A stretch of DNA of 7,421 nt from VBDM01 sp035317085 (GCA_035317085.1 DATHHS010000004.1:1-7421), one strand, 5' to 3'; shown: positions 1 through 5,691, numbered from the stretch's first letter. Notes: a model not told the origin generated them from the sequence alone. A program made the numbers and translations.

Positions 1-99
1 CATGTAGACGGCCTGGGTGTGGCTGCGCTGGTCGGCGCAGGACGACACCGCCGCCGCCGAGGCAAGCAGTGACGCGACAAGCAATCGCTTGATCATCAT
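1..99 (-). CDS. Putative lipoprotein, N-terminal part only (runs off the left edge)
   Basis: The first 33 codons of a minus-strand gene are visible. They encode a short basic start (MMIKR), a hydrophobic Leu/Ala-rich segment and a V-S-S-C lipobox with Cys at residue 21 of the longer form, followed by a polar stretch (ADQRSHTQ). This is the layout of a type II signal peptide, so the product is probably lipidated and anchored to the inner or outer membrane. An AGGAG ribosome binding site lies 3 nt before the first ATG (99-97) and 6 nt before the second (96-94); the second spacing is the better one, so the true start may be 96. It begins 9 nt after the stop of the 481-residue membrane protein gene and is very likely in the same operon. 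Too little is present to name a family. The signal peptide is seen; lipidation is inferred. Confidence 0.6.
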   Translation of the reverse strand, partial: MMIKRLLVASLLASAAAVSSCADQRSHTQAVYM

Positions 100-108
100 C
101 GTCTCCTG

Positions 109-1554
109 CTAAGCCGCGCGCCTGACAGGGCGCGATTCAGCCGCGTCACCGCCGCCGCGCGCAGCTTTCACCATGCGTTCGATCAGCAGCGGCAAGACGA
201 TGGTGACGTCGTACAGAGTGGTCAGCACCCTGCACAGTTGTCGCACGAGATTTCCGAGAATGCGCAGCACGAACGCCAACACACGCACCAGCATCACGAG
301 CACGGCCCCTCCGACCGTGCGCAGCGAGTGCACGAACGACTCGAGCGGAATCGCGACGAAGGCGAGTGCGAGAGGAAGGATGAAGCCGAGCAGCATCTGG
401 GCGGCCGTCGGAATGCGCGCGAGCAACGGGTCGGAGGGCGCCGCCTGCTGCGCGCTCGCCAGGGACTGGATCAGCGCCTGCTTGTCCGCCATCAGCATGT
501 CGCGGATAAGCGCCAGCGAAGCCTCGATTCCAGCTAGCGTCAGCAGAAACACCGCAGAAAACATCAAGATGCGGCGTCGCATCTTGTCGTTCAGATTCGT
601 GATTGCGGGGAAGAGATGCGTGAAGCGCAGGGCTTCCATCAGGAAAAGCCCCATCGTCACCTCGACGAGAATGATGACCAGCGCCGCCACGTCGGAAGTC
701 TTCAGCGAATTGGTAAGATAGTCGCTGCCACCGACCATCTCGGAGAACGGCAGCGCGATCAGCTTGAAGTTGACGAGTGCGCCCCCCATCGCGATCAGAA
801 GGACCACGGTCGCGACGCAGAACTGGGTAAAGGCGGAAACCGTCAATGCGTGCTCGGCCTTGTCCGTCTTCTTGTTGATCTGCTCGTATTTTTCCATCTG
901 CGCGTCGAGCTTCGAGGAGGTGTCCTGCAGCCCGGTCAGCTTCTTGTCGACCTGCCCCAGCGTCTTGTCGAGGGAGCGCCAGAACGGCATGAAGCCGTTC
1001 AGGATCTTGTGCCTGGACTGGTAGGCGCGGCGGTACTCATCGAGCGCCTTCGCGTGGATGCTGTCGACCGAGCGCTTGATCTCCTCGAGTATCCTCTTGA
1101 CCATCTCGCTGTGTTCCGACTTGATCTTCGCAATCCCGGCAACCGCCTCGACCCAATCAGGGGGCGGCGGCGGCACTTCCCCGCACTTCTTGTAGTCTTC
1201 CTCCACGCGCGTGATTTCGTCGAGGACCTTCCGCTGAAGCGCCGGGTAACCCTCCAGGTCGCGCGTGACGAGCACGCCGACACGCTCGAACTCGCGCTCG
1301 ATATGTTGCCCCACTTCCTCTTTCCCGTGCGCGAGCAGCACCGCCTTGTTGCGCTCCTTCATGTCCCTCGCCGCCGCGAACAGCCAGCGCGCAGCCAGCC
1401 GCAGGGGGCCGCCGATCATGTGCCCGATCGAGCGAATCAGATCATGCACGAGCTTGCGCCCGGCATAGAGGAACGGCATGGCGATGCAAAACAGGATCAG
1501 CGCGGACGCCATCGCATTGCCCGGCCAGATCATCCAGAATCCAGAGCCCGTCAT
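109..1554 (-). CDS. Hypothetical multi-pass membrane protein with a long helical/coiled-coil domain (481 aa)
   Basis: I do not recognise this family. Residues about 14-32 form one membrane segment. Residues about 60-235 are highly charged, mostly predicted helical and coiled-coil-like (many E/K/R/D), broken by a proline run at 128-132. Further hydrophobic segments lie at about 240-262, 287-307, 329-350, 386-408 and 414-434, and the tail is short and basic (ESRPVRRAA). The shape suggests an inner-membrane protein with a large soluble helical domain between TM1 and TM2, perhaps for partner binding or assembly; this is inference. The ATG start is well supported by a GGGAGG site 4 nt upstream. 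A lipoprotein gene follows after 9 nt, so the two may act together at the envelope. Several long open frames on the opposite strand in this region are compositional shadows. Codon third positions are strongly G/C in this frame, which supports it as the real one. Confidence 0.8.
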   Translation of the reverse strand: MTGSGFWMIWPGNAMASALILFCIAMPFLYAGRKLVHDLIRSIGHMIGGPLRLAARWLFAAARDMKERNKAVLLAHGKEEVGQHIEREFERVGVLVTRDLEGYPALQRKVLDEITRVEEDYKKCGEVPPPPPDWVEAVAGIAKIKSEHSEMVKRILEEIKRSVDSIHAKALDEYRRAYQSRHKILNGFMPFWRSLDKTLGQVDKKLTGLQDTSSKLDAQMEKYEQINKKTDKAEHALTVSAFTQFCVATVVLLIAMGGALVNFKLIALPFSEMVGGSDYLTNSLKTSDVAALVIILVEVTMGLFLMEALRFTHLFPAITNLNDKMRRRILMFSAVFLLTLAGIEASLALIRDMLMADKQALIQSLASAQQAAPSDPLLARIPTAAQMLLGFILPLALAFVAIPLESFVHSLRTVGGAVLVMLVRVLAFVLRILGNLVRQLCRVLTTLYDVTIVLPLLIERMVKAARGGGDAAESRPVRRAA

Positions 1555-1566
1555 GAGACCTCCCGT

Positions 1567-1582
1567 CCCGGCTGCGGCCGGG
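1567..1582 (-). promoter_or_regulatory. GC hairpin in the leader of the 481-aa membrane protein gene
   Basis: A perfect 6-bp inverted repeat (CCCGGC / GCCGGG) with a 4-nt loop ends one base before the ACGGGAGG ribosome-binding stretch of the downstream gene. If it is in the mRNA, it could hinder ribosome access. There is no T tract, so it is not an intrinsic terminator. Short GC palindromes are common by chance in DNA of this composition. Confidence 0.3.
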
Positions 1583-1665
1583 TTATCGCGTAGGACAGCA
1601 ACATACGATAGATCAGGCGGACGCGGCGCGCCAGAGCAATCGAGGGACTATTTCTCGAATCCGGC

Positions 1666-1675
1666 GACCCGGGTC
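1666..1675. repeat. 10-bp perfect palindrome GACCCGGGTC
   Basis: A perfect 10-bp palindrome lies in the intergenic gap about 110 bp upstream of the membrane protein start, beside an AT-rich island. The position would suit an operator for a dimeric regulator, but no regulator gene is adjacent and no second copy was noticed in the window. Function is speculative. Confidence 0.2.
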
Positions 1676-1676
1676 T

Positions 1677-1707
1677 AACTGTTTTGATCTGATTGATTAT
1701 TTTTTAA
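1677..1707 (-). promoter_or_regulatory. AT-rich island, possible promoter region for the 481-aa protein/lipoprotein unit
   Basis: This stretch of about 30 bp is mostly A/T, including a run of six T on the plus strand, within otherwise very GC-rich DNA. It lies in the 218-bp gap between ligJ and the membrane protein gene, about 125-150 bp upstream of the latter. A UP-element or promoter region is the simplest reading. I could not identify a convincing -35/-10 pair with correct spacing. Confidence 0.3.
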
Positions 1708-1716
1708 CGCCCCGGA

Positions 1717-1734
1717 TGTCGTCTGGAGACGACA
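1717..1734 (-). other. Hairpin downstream of ligJ, not a canonical terminator
   Basis: A perfect 7-bp inverted repeat (TGTCGTC / GACGACA) with a 4-nt loop begins about 39 nt after the ligJ stop codon. On the minus strand it is followed by a GC-rich stretch and then an A-run rather than a U-run. The T-run therefore lies on the wrong side for intrinsic termination of either strand. It could be a transcript-end stabilising hairpin for the ligJ mRNA. Confidence 0.35.
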
Positions 1735-1772
1735 GGCCGATGGCTGTGCGTCGAGCGGCACCGGCCACAAAC

Positions 1773-2795
1773 TCAGAGCTTCGCGCCCTTCGCCTTGAAG
1801 CGCGGGTACACCTTCTTCACGTTGCCCTGGAAGATCTTTTCCTTGTCGGCCTTGCCCACCCAGTCGATTCCATCGATGTAGCGTTTGGTGTCGTCGTAGT
1901 TGAAGCCGGTCTCGGGATCGACGCCCTTCACCGCGCCGACCATCTCCGAGGCGAACAGGATGTTGTCCGCCGGAATCACCTTGAGCAGCAGGTCGATGCC
2001 CGGCTGGTGATAGACGCAGGTGTCGAAGAACACGTTGTTCATGACGAGCTCCCGAAGCGGCGGCCGCTTCATGTCCTGCGCTAGCCCGCGGTACCGGCCC
2101 CAGTGGTAGGGCACGGCGCCGCCCCCGTGGGGAATGATGAATTTCAGGGTCGGGAAATCCTTGAACAGGTCGGCGGTGAGGAACTGCATGAAGGCGGTGG
2201 TGTCGCCGTTGATGTAGTGCGCGCCCGTCCCGTGAAAATTGGGATTGCAGGAAGCGCTCACGTGGACCATGGCCGGCACTTCGAGCTCGACCATCTTCTC
2301 GTACAGCGGATACCACCACTTGTCGGTGAGCGGCGGCTCCTTCCAGTATCCGCCCGAGGGGTCGGGGTTCAGGTTGCAGCCGATGAATCCGAAGTCCTTC
2401 ACGCAGCGCTCGAGCTCCGGAATGCAGTTCTTCGGCGAAACGCCGGGACTTTGCGGCAGCTGGCACACGCCGACGAACTTGTCCGGGTAGAGTGAGCAGA
2501 CGCGGTGGATCATCTCGTTGCAGTGCTCCGACCAGTGCCGGCTCGTCGTTTCGTCGCCGATGTGATGGCTCATGCCCATCGCGCGCGGCGAAAAGATGGT
2601 GAGATCGGTGCCGCGCTCGCGCTGCAGCTTCAGCTGTGCGCCCTCGAGGCTCTGGCGGATTTCGTCGTCGCTGATTCCCAGCGTGCCTTTCGTCGGCACG
2701 TGTTTCGCGTCCTCCAGAGCGGCGATCTGGCGCTTGCGCCATTCCTCGAGTTGCTTGGGAGCGGTAGTGTAGTGGCCGTGGCAATCGATGATCAT
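1773..2795 (-). CDS. ligJ: 4-oxalomesaconate hydratase (LigJ-type, amidohydrolase superfamily)
   Basis: The protein has 340 residues, close to the usual size of LigJ. In the protocatechuate 4,5-cleavage pathway this enzyme adds water to 4-oxalomesaconate (2-keto-4-carboxy-3-hexenedioate), giving 4-carboxy-4-hydroxy-2-oxoadipate, which an aldolase then splits to pyruvate and oxaloacetate. Seen in sequence: an N-terminal D-C-H-G-H metal motif (His6, His8), His178 in an H-V-S strand motif, His223 in I-P-H-G-G-G, and F-A-S-E at 281-284, where LigJ proteins carry Glu in place of the usual amidohydrolase Asp. Segments such as DLTIFSPRA, LPQSPGV, NLNPDPSGG and FDTCVYHQPGIDLL match my memory of LigJ sequences. 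The start is ATG, preceded 5 nt upstream by a purine-rich AGGAAGAGAGAGAG ribosome binding stretch. It lies 31 nt behind the dihydroxyphthalate-decarboxylase-family gene, likely in one operon. The product is cytoplasmic and metal-dependent. A related hydratase acting on another substrate remains possible. Confidence 0.88.
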   Translation of the reverse strand: MIIDCHGHYTTAPKQLEEWRKRQIAALEDAKHVPTKGTLGISDDEIRQSLEGAQLKLQRERGTDLTIFSPRAMGMSHHIGDETTSRHWSEHCNEMIHRVCSLYPDKFVGVCQLPQSPGVSPKNCIPELERCVKDFGFIGCNLNPDPSGGYWKEPPLTDKWWYPLYEKMVELEVPAMVHVSASCNPNFHGTGAHYINGDTTAFMQFLTADLFKDFPTLKFIIPHGGGAVPYHWGRYRGLAQDMKRPPLRELVMNNVFFDTCVYHQPGIDLLLKVIPADNILFASEMVGAVKGVDPETGFNYDDTKRYIDGIDWVGKADKEKIFQGNVKKVYPRFKAKGAKL

Positions 2796-2800
2796 GCGTG

Positions 2801-2815
2801 CTCTCTCTCTTCCTG
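2801..2815 (-). promoter_or_regulatory. AG-repeat ribosome binding stretch of ligJ
   Basis: On the minus strand the sequence AGGAAGAGAGAGAG precedes the ligJ ATG, with (AG)5 ending 5 nt before the start. It offers several overlapping registers for pairing with the anti-Shine-Dalgarno. The dinucleotide repeat is short. Confidence 0.5.
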
Positions 2816-2826
2816 ATCCAGCTTGC

Positions 2827-3714
2827 CTAACCCAGCTTCCGCGTCACATCGTCGAACAGCTCGTCCACCGCGAAACGACGCGGGATCATCTTCTGTTGAT
2901 AGACGTAATCGATGACGACTTCGAGGTTGCGCCGATTGGCCTCCAGCCCAAAAGGATGCGTGTCGAACTCCCCCGGCTTCGGCAACTTCGCGACTCGCTT
3001 GCTCTCCGCGAGCAGCCGGTAGATTTCGCGCACCGCATCGGGCTCCGATTTCGACAGGGACTCCTTGACCACGACCATGTGGTTGATCTGCAGCGCGCGG
3101 TGCTTCCGGCTCCAGGACTCGGCCGCCATCGCCGGATTGGAAATGAGCGGCTTCAGCCTCGGGTCGGTGGGCACCGCCGGCAGGATCGCTGCGTCGACCT
3201 CTCCGGCGAGGAGCATCGCCATCAGTTCCTTGCCTTCGGGGGCGCGCTCCACCGAAGCCGGATCGCGGAACTCGGCGACGTGAGGTTCCTCGAAGGTCAC
3301 CCATTTCACGCGGTCGATGTCCACGCCGTAGTCGTTGGCGAGAATGCCGCGCAGCCAGGTCGAGGTCGTCACTGTGTAGGAACGGGTGCCCACGCGGCGA
3401 CCTGCGAGATCCGCGGGCGCGAGAGGCCCGCGCTCGATGTTGTACACGAGATGCGCATGCTGGAAGCGCGCCAGTACCACCGCGGGCAGGAGTACCAGCG
3501 GCTTGCCGGTCGCCTTCGCCATGAGGAAAGTCACTATCGCCAGTTCAGCGCAGTCGAACTCGAGGTTGCGCACGACGCGCTTGAACGCCGAGCTGGGCGT
3601 CTTGACGTCGGCGAACTCGAAATTCACCAGGGGCGATTTCAGCTCGCCCCTCTTCAGGGGAGCGGTGACCGGATAGTCCCCCAGGAGCATTCGCACCGAG
3701 ACTGATTTATCCAT
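2827..3714 (-). CDS. 4,5-dihydroxyphthalate decarboxylase family protein (substrate-binding-protein-like fold)
   Basis: The protein has 295 residues from the chosen ATG. It matches the layout of the Pht5-type 4,5-dihydroxyphthalate decarboxylase family, which shares the fold of periplasmic substrate-binding proteins. Seen: a start around LLGDY (10-14), F-D-C-A-E-L (53-58), R-R-V-G-T-R-S-Y (106-113), W-L-R-G-I-L--DYGV (120-131), A-P-E-G-K-E-L-M-A-M-L (158-168), and the C-terminal H-P-F-G-L-E-A-N-R (253-261) with PRRFAVDELF near the end. There is no signal peptide, so it is cytoplasmic, which argues against a transport role. A true family enzyme converts 4,5-dihydroxyphthalate to protocatechuate, which would feed the pathway containing LigJ encoded 31 nt downstream. 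Homologues in other contexts are often annotated as ABC substrate-binding proteins, so the exact substrate is uncertain. An in-frame TTG at 3765 would add 17 residues but would overlap the divergent 62-residue gene, so ATG 3714 is preferred; its ribosome binding site is weak (AGGG, about 9 nt away). Confidence 0.75.
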   Translation of the reverse strand: MDKSVSVRMLLGDYPVTAPLKRGELKSPLVNFEFADVKTPSSAFKRVVRNLEFDCAELAIVTFLMAKATGKPLVLLPAVVLARFQHAHLVYNIERGPLAPADLAGRRVGTRSYTVTTSTWLRGILANDYGVDIDRVKWVTFEEPHVAEFRDPASVERAPEGKELMAMLLAGEVDAAILPAVPTDPRLKPLISNPAMAAESWSRKHRALQINHMVVVKESLSKSEPDAVREIYRLLAESKRVAKLPKPGEFDTHPFGLEANRRNLEVVIDYVYQQKMIPRRFAVDELFDDVTRKLG

Positions 3715-3752
3715 GGCGGTGTACCCTGCTGCTTTCCCGCAAGAGGACTCCA

Positions 3753-3941
3753 ATGAGCGAAACAAGAGAAGTCGTGGTGGTCGATGTCAAGATTCCGTTT
3801 GTGTCCATGGTGATTCTGCTCGTCAAATGGGCGATCGCGGCCATCCCGGCGATGATTATCCTCGTCGCGCTGGCCACCGCGACATCAATGGTACTCGGCG
3901 GTCTGTTCCACTGGACCTGGATGGGCAGGGGAATGGTATAG
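3753..3941 (+). CDS. Small hydrophobic membrane protein (62 aa), unknown function
   Basis: This is the only gene I support on the plus strand. A short charged N-terminus (SETREVVVVDVK) is followed by a hydrophobic region from about residue 15 to 50 with a single Lys25. That could form one long or two closely packed membrane helices. An aromatic C-terminal piece (LFHWTWMGRG) ends the protein. AGAGGA lies 5 nt before the ATG, a strong ribosome binding site. It diverges from the catabolic pair, with only 38 bp between start codons, so the two promoters must overlap each other or the coding ends. I have an impression of similar small proteins in other Proteobacteria but cannot name a family. It could be a subunit or regulator of a larger membrane complex; this is a guess. 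Confidence 0.55.
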   Translation: MSETREVVVVDVKIPFVSMVILLVKWAIAAIPAMIILVALATATSMVLGGLFHWTWMGRGMV

Positions 3942-4066
3942 CGAGCATGGCTTCGGCCGGATCGCGCGTCTTTTCACGCTGCGTATGGTGACGCCGGCTC
4001 GAGCGCGCGTCAATTCGTTGACATGTCGAACGTCTTCGTGCAGCGAGTGCCGCATGGCGCCGCCGA

Positions 4067-4354
4067 TCAGCGGGTCGGGGAGAGTCTGAGCAGCCTCTTG
4101 CACTGGATCGCGGCGGCCAGCGTATCCAGGGTTCCCTGATAGTCGAGGCTTGAGCGACCGTGAGTGCGCTCGATGCTGCCTTTCGCGCCATCCCAGTCCC
4201 GACGCTCCATGCTCGCGTCGAAGCCCACCACCGCGTGCAGGCCCCTGTCAGCCTTCATTTTGTCGTACCAGTCGTTCATCAGGAGATCGAGCGCGTCGCC
4301 AGATTCGGCCCGCGACATCCGTATGGCCCAGGAGAGCACGATGCGATCCGCCAT
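4067..4354 (-). CDS. Hypothetical protein (95 aa) downstream of infA, possibly frameshifted
   Basis: I do not recognise this protein. It is polar and helical-looking, with no signal peptide or membrane segment. Recognisable pieces are ESGDALDLLMNDWYDKMKAD, then HAVVGFDASMERRDWDGAKG and SSLDYQGTLDTLAAAIQ. Codon third positions are mainly G/C, which supports real coding. The ATG at 4354 lies 10 nt after the infA stop, so it is probably on the csp-infA transcript. Its ribosome binding site is weak. A GTG at 4390 would overlap infA and is less likely; an ATG at 4318 is another option. After AAAIQ (ending near 4106) the frame gives only a short basic tail. The next frame starts at GTG 4103 and gives a more protein-like stretch, so a frameshift or a second ORF is possible. 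Confidence 0.5.
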   Translation of the reverse strand: MADRIVLSWAIRMSRAESGDALDLLMNDWYDKMKADRGLHAVVGFDASMERRDWDGAKGSIERTHGRSSLDYQGTLDTLAAAIQCKRLLRLSPTR

Positions 4355-4364
4355 CCGCGCGGCG

Positions 4365-4631
4365 CTAGCGCCCGCGCCGGAAGGGCGCACGGGCCGCCGG
4401 AGGAGCCTGATACGTGTTGTGACGGAAATTGATGCGGCCCTTGGTGAGATCGTAGGGCGTCATCTCCAGTGTGACCTTGTCTCCGGGCAGGATGCGGATC
4501 CGGTGCTTCTTCATCTTCCCGGACATGTGCGCCATCACGCTGTGGCCGTTCGCGAGGGTCACGCGGAACCGCGTATCCGGAAGCTCCTGCGTGACGACGC
4601 CTTCCATTTCGATCAGCTCTTCCTTGGCCAT
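4365..4631 (-). CDS. infA: Translation initiation factor IF-1
   Basis: IF-1 binds the A site of the 30S subunit and works with IF-2 and IF-3 in start-site selection. The 88-residue product is a single S1-like OB fold. It begins M-A-K-E-E-L-I-E-M-E-G, with the core R-V-T-L-A-N-G-H, H-M-S-G-K-M-K-K, I-R-I-L-P-G-D-K-V and the hallmark T-P-Y-D-L-T-K-G-R-I-N-F-R. Typical IF-1 is about 72 residues; this one adds about 16 C-terminal residues rich in Ala, Pro and Arg (APPAARAPFRRGR). The ATG at 4631 shares its A with the TGA stop of the upstream csp gene (TGATG). A GAAGG site inside the end of csp sits 7 nt ahead, so translational coupling is likely. A GTG one codon upstream is possible but less likely. 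It could be a secondary copy beside one in the ribosomal protein operon; I cannot tell from this window. Confidence 0.93.
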   Translation of the reverse strand: MAKEELIEMEGVVTQELPDTRFRVTLANGHSVMAHMSGKMKKHRIRILPGDKVTLEMTPYDLTKGRINFRHNTYQAPPAARAPFRRGR

Positions 4632-4837
4632 CACACGGCCTTCAAGTCGACGGCCGATCGCCTTCCGTCGAGCTCGCTCCGCACATCGTAGGAAAGCTTC
4701 TGGTTCTCGCGAAGCGGCTCGAGCCCGGCGCGCTTCACCGCGCCGCTGTGCACGAACAGGTCCTTGGAACCGTCATCGGGACGTATGAAGCCGAACCCCC
4801 GCTTGACGTTGAAAGACCTGACGACGCCGGTGGGCAT
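4631..4837 (-). CDS. CspA-family cold shock protein (nucleic-acid-binding cold shock domain)
   Basis: The 68-residue product is a single cold shock domain, the standard size of CspA-family RNA chaperones that melt mRNA structure and bind single-stranded nucleic acid in the cytoplasm. It starts M-P-T-G-V-V-R-S-F-N. The RNP1 motif K-R-G-F-G-F-I is at 12-18 and RNP2 L-F-V-H at 27-30. Phe9 takes the place of the common Trp of the K-W-F-N motif, and the middle part (VKRAGLEPLRENQKLSYDV) is typical. AGGAG lies 7 nt before the ATG, which fixes the start; the longer open frame upstream runs through the leader and lrgB and is not coding. It overlaps infA by one base at TGATG, so the two are likely made together, linking an RNA chaperone to an initiation factor. 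Confidence 0.92.
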   Translation of the reverse strand: MPTGVVRSFNVKRGFGFIRPDDGSKDLFVHSGAVKRAGLEPLRENQKLSYDVRSELDGRRSAVDLKAV

Positions 4838-4860
4838 GAGCGTTCTCCTGAAGCCTTGCC

Positions 4861-4880
4861 GTCGCGCGGACGCGCGCGAC
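4861..4880 (-). promoter_or_regulatory. Perfect GC hairpin in the csp-infA leader
   Basis: A perfect 8-bp inverted repeat (GTCGCGCG / CGCGCGAC) with a 4-nt loop lies 23 nt upstream of the csp ATG and about 10 nt before its AGGAG site. There is no T tract, so it is not an intrinsic terminator. Cold shock genes are known for structured leaders that control translation or mRNA stability; such a role here is inference. Confidence 0.45.
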
Positions 4881-4895
4881 ATCAAACCGATTCGC

Positions 4896-4901
4896 ATTAT
4901 G
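4896..4901 (-). promoter_or_regulatory. Possible -10 element (CATAAT) for csp-infA
   Basis: CATAAT on the minus strand differs from the TATAAT consensus at one position. It lies in the 110-bp gap between lrgB and csp and would give a leader of about 50 nt that includes the hairpin at 4861-4880. No good -35 hexamer is seen at the usual distance, so this is only a candidate. Confidence 0.3.
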
Positions 4902-4947
4902 AACCTTTCCAGAACGTCCTGCGGTCGTTGTGGGCGATTCGATTTCC

Positions 4948-5691
4948 TCAGAATCCGAGACCGCGGGCCGCAAGCGGAATCAGCACGGCGCCGAGCACGC
5001 CGTGCAGGCCCATGGCGAGACTGGCGTATGCGCCCGCCTCCGGATTGACGCTGAACGCTCTGGAAGTACCGAGGCCGTGCGCGGCGACGCCGATCGCGAA
5101 ACCGCGCTGCCACCACTCGCGGCAGCGAACGAAGTCCAGCACGAAGCGCGCGAGAACGGCGCCCAGGATGCCGGTGGATACGGCAAAGACCGCGGTGAGC
5201 GTGGGCGAGACGCCGATCCGCTCGGCGATGCCCATGGCGATCGGCGCGGTGACGGACTTGGCCACGAGGCCCCCGACGATAGCCGAGTCCGCGCCTAGAA
5301 GTCGCGCAATCCCCACCGCGCTGACGATGGAAGTCACGCCGCCGGCAAGCAGCGCGGCGAGCAAAGGCACCATCCGTCCGCGCATCGCGGAGAGCCCCTT
5401 GTAGATCGGCACGGCGAGCGAGACCGTCGCGGTTCCGAGCAGGAAGTGGACGAACTGCGCGCCCTCGAAGTACTTCGGATACGGCATGTCGATCAGCGTG
5501 ATCGTCGCACCTACGAGAACGATCGCGATCAGCACCGGGTTGGCGAGCGGATGCCGGTTCGCCCGTTCGTAGACCATCACGCCGAGCTGGTAGGCGCCGA
5601 GCGTGAGAACGAGCGCAAGCAGCGGGCTGCCCGAGAGGTAGACCCAGATCTCGTAGATGTTGGGAAAGTCCGGTGTAACCGACCCGGTCAT
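4948..5691 (-). CDS. lrgB: LrgB/CidB-family membrane protein
   Basis: The 247-residue product is hydrophobic throughout, with multiple membrane segments, and matches LrgB in length. Family motifs seen: L-G-T-A-T-V-S-L-A-V-P-I-Y (85-97), S-V-T-A-P-I-A-M-G-I-A-E-R-I-G (146-160) and A-H-G-L-G-T-S-R-A-F (204-213). LrgB works with LrgA; the pair was first described as a holin/antiholin-like murein hydrolase control system. Related proteins were later linked to transport of small carboxylates (pyruvate in Bacillus, glycolate/glycerate in the plant plastid protein PLGG1). The ATG overlaps the lrgA stop as ATGA, with GGGGAG/AGG ribosome binding sequences just upstream, so translation is coupled. The open frame extends well upstream but lacks family similarity there. 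It ends 110 bp before csp, with no clear terminator between. Confidence 0.9.
   Translation of the reverse strand: MTGSVTPDFPNIYEIWVYLSGSPLLALVLTLGAYQLGVMVYERANRHPLANPVLIAIVLVGATITLIDMPYPKYFEGAQFVHFLLGTATVSLAVPIYKGLSAMRGRMVPLLAALLAGGVTSIVSAVGIARLLGADSAIVGGLVAKSVTAPIAMGIAERIGVSPTLTAVFAVSTGILGAVLARFVLDFVRCREWWQRGFAIGVAAHGLGTSRAFSVNPEAGAYASLAMGLHGVLGAVLIPLAARGLGF

Noticed and set aside
616..1593. Long plus-strand open frame (325 codons) opposite the membrane protein gene
   Set aside because: His/Arg/Gln/Glu-rich composition typical of the antisense of a GC-rich gene; no recognisable motif; the minus-strand frame has membrane segments, a good ribosome binding site and G/C-biased third positions.
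1717..1734. Intrinsic terminator for ligJ or a plus-strand transcript
   Set aside because: The hairpin is real, but no T tract follows it on either strand.
1675..2784. Minus-strand open frame of 369 codons in another frame over ligJ
   Set aside because: Arg/Pro/Gly/His-rich translation without family motifs; ligJ in the neighbouring frame is a clear match.
2788..3705. Plus-strand open frame of 305 codons opposite the decarboxylase-family gene
   Set aside because: Antisense shadow with low-complexity His/Arg/Leu content; the minus strand matches a known family over its full length.
3715..3765. TTG start at 3765 for the decarboxylase-family protein
   Set aside because: It adds 17 residues without family similarity and overlaps the divergent small gene; ATG 3714 gives the expected N-terminus.
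3942..4066. Bidirectional terminator between the converging small gene and the infA unit
   Set aside because: Only short palindromes (for example GCTCGAGC and GACATGTC) without U tracts were found.
4838..5116. Upstream extension of the csp frame
   Set aside because: CspA-family proteins are single domains of about 68 residues, and AGGAG precedes the ATG at 4837; the extension is Arg-rich and crosses the lrgB end.
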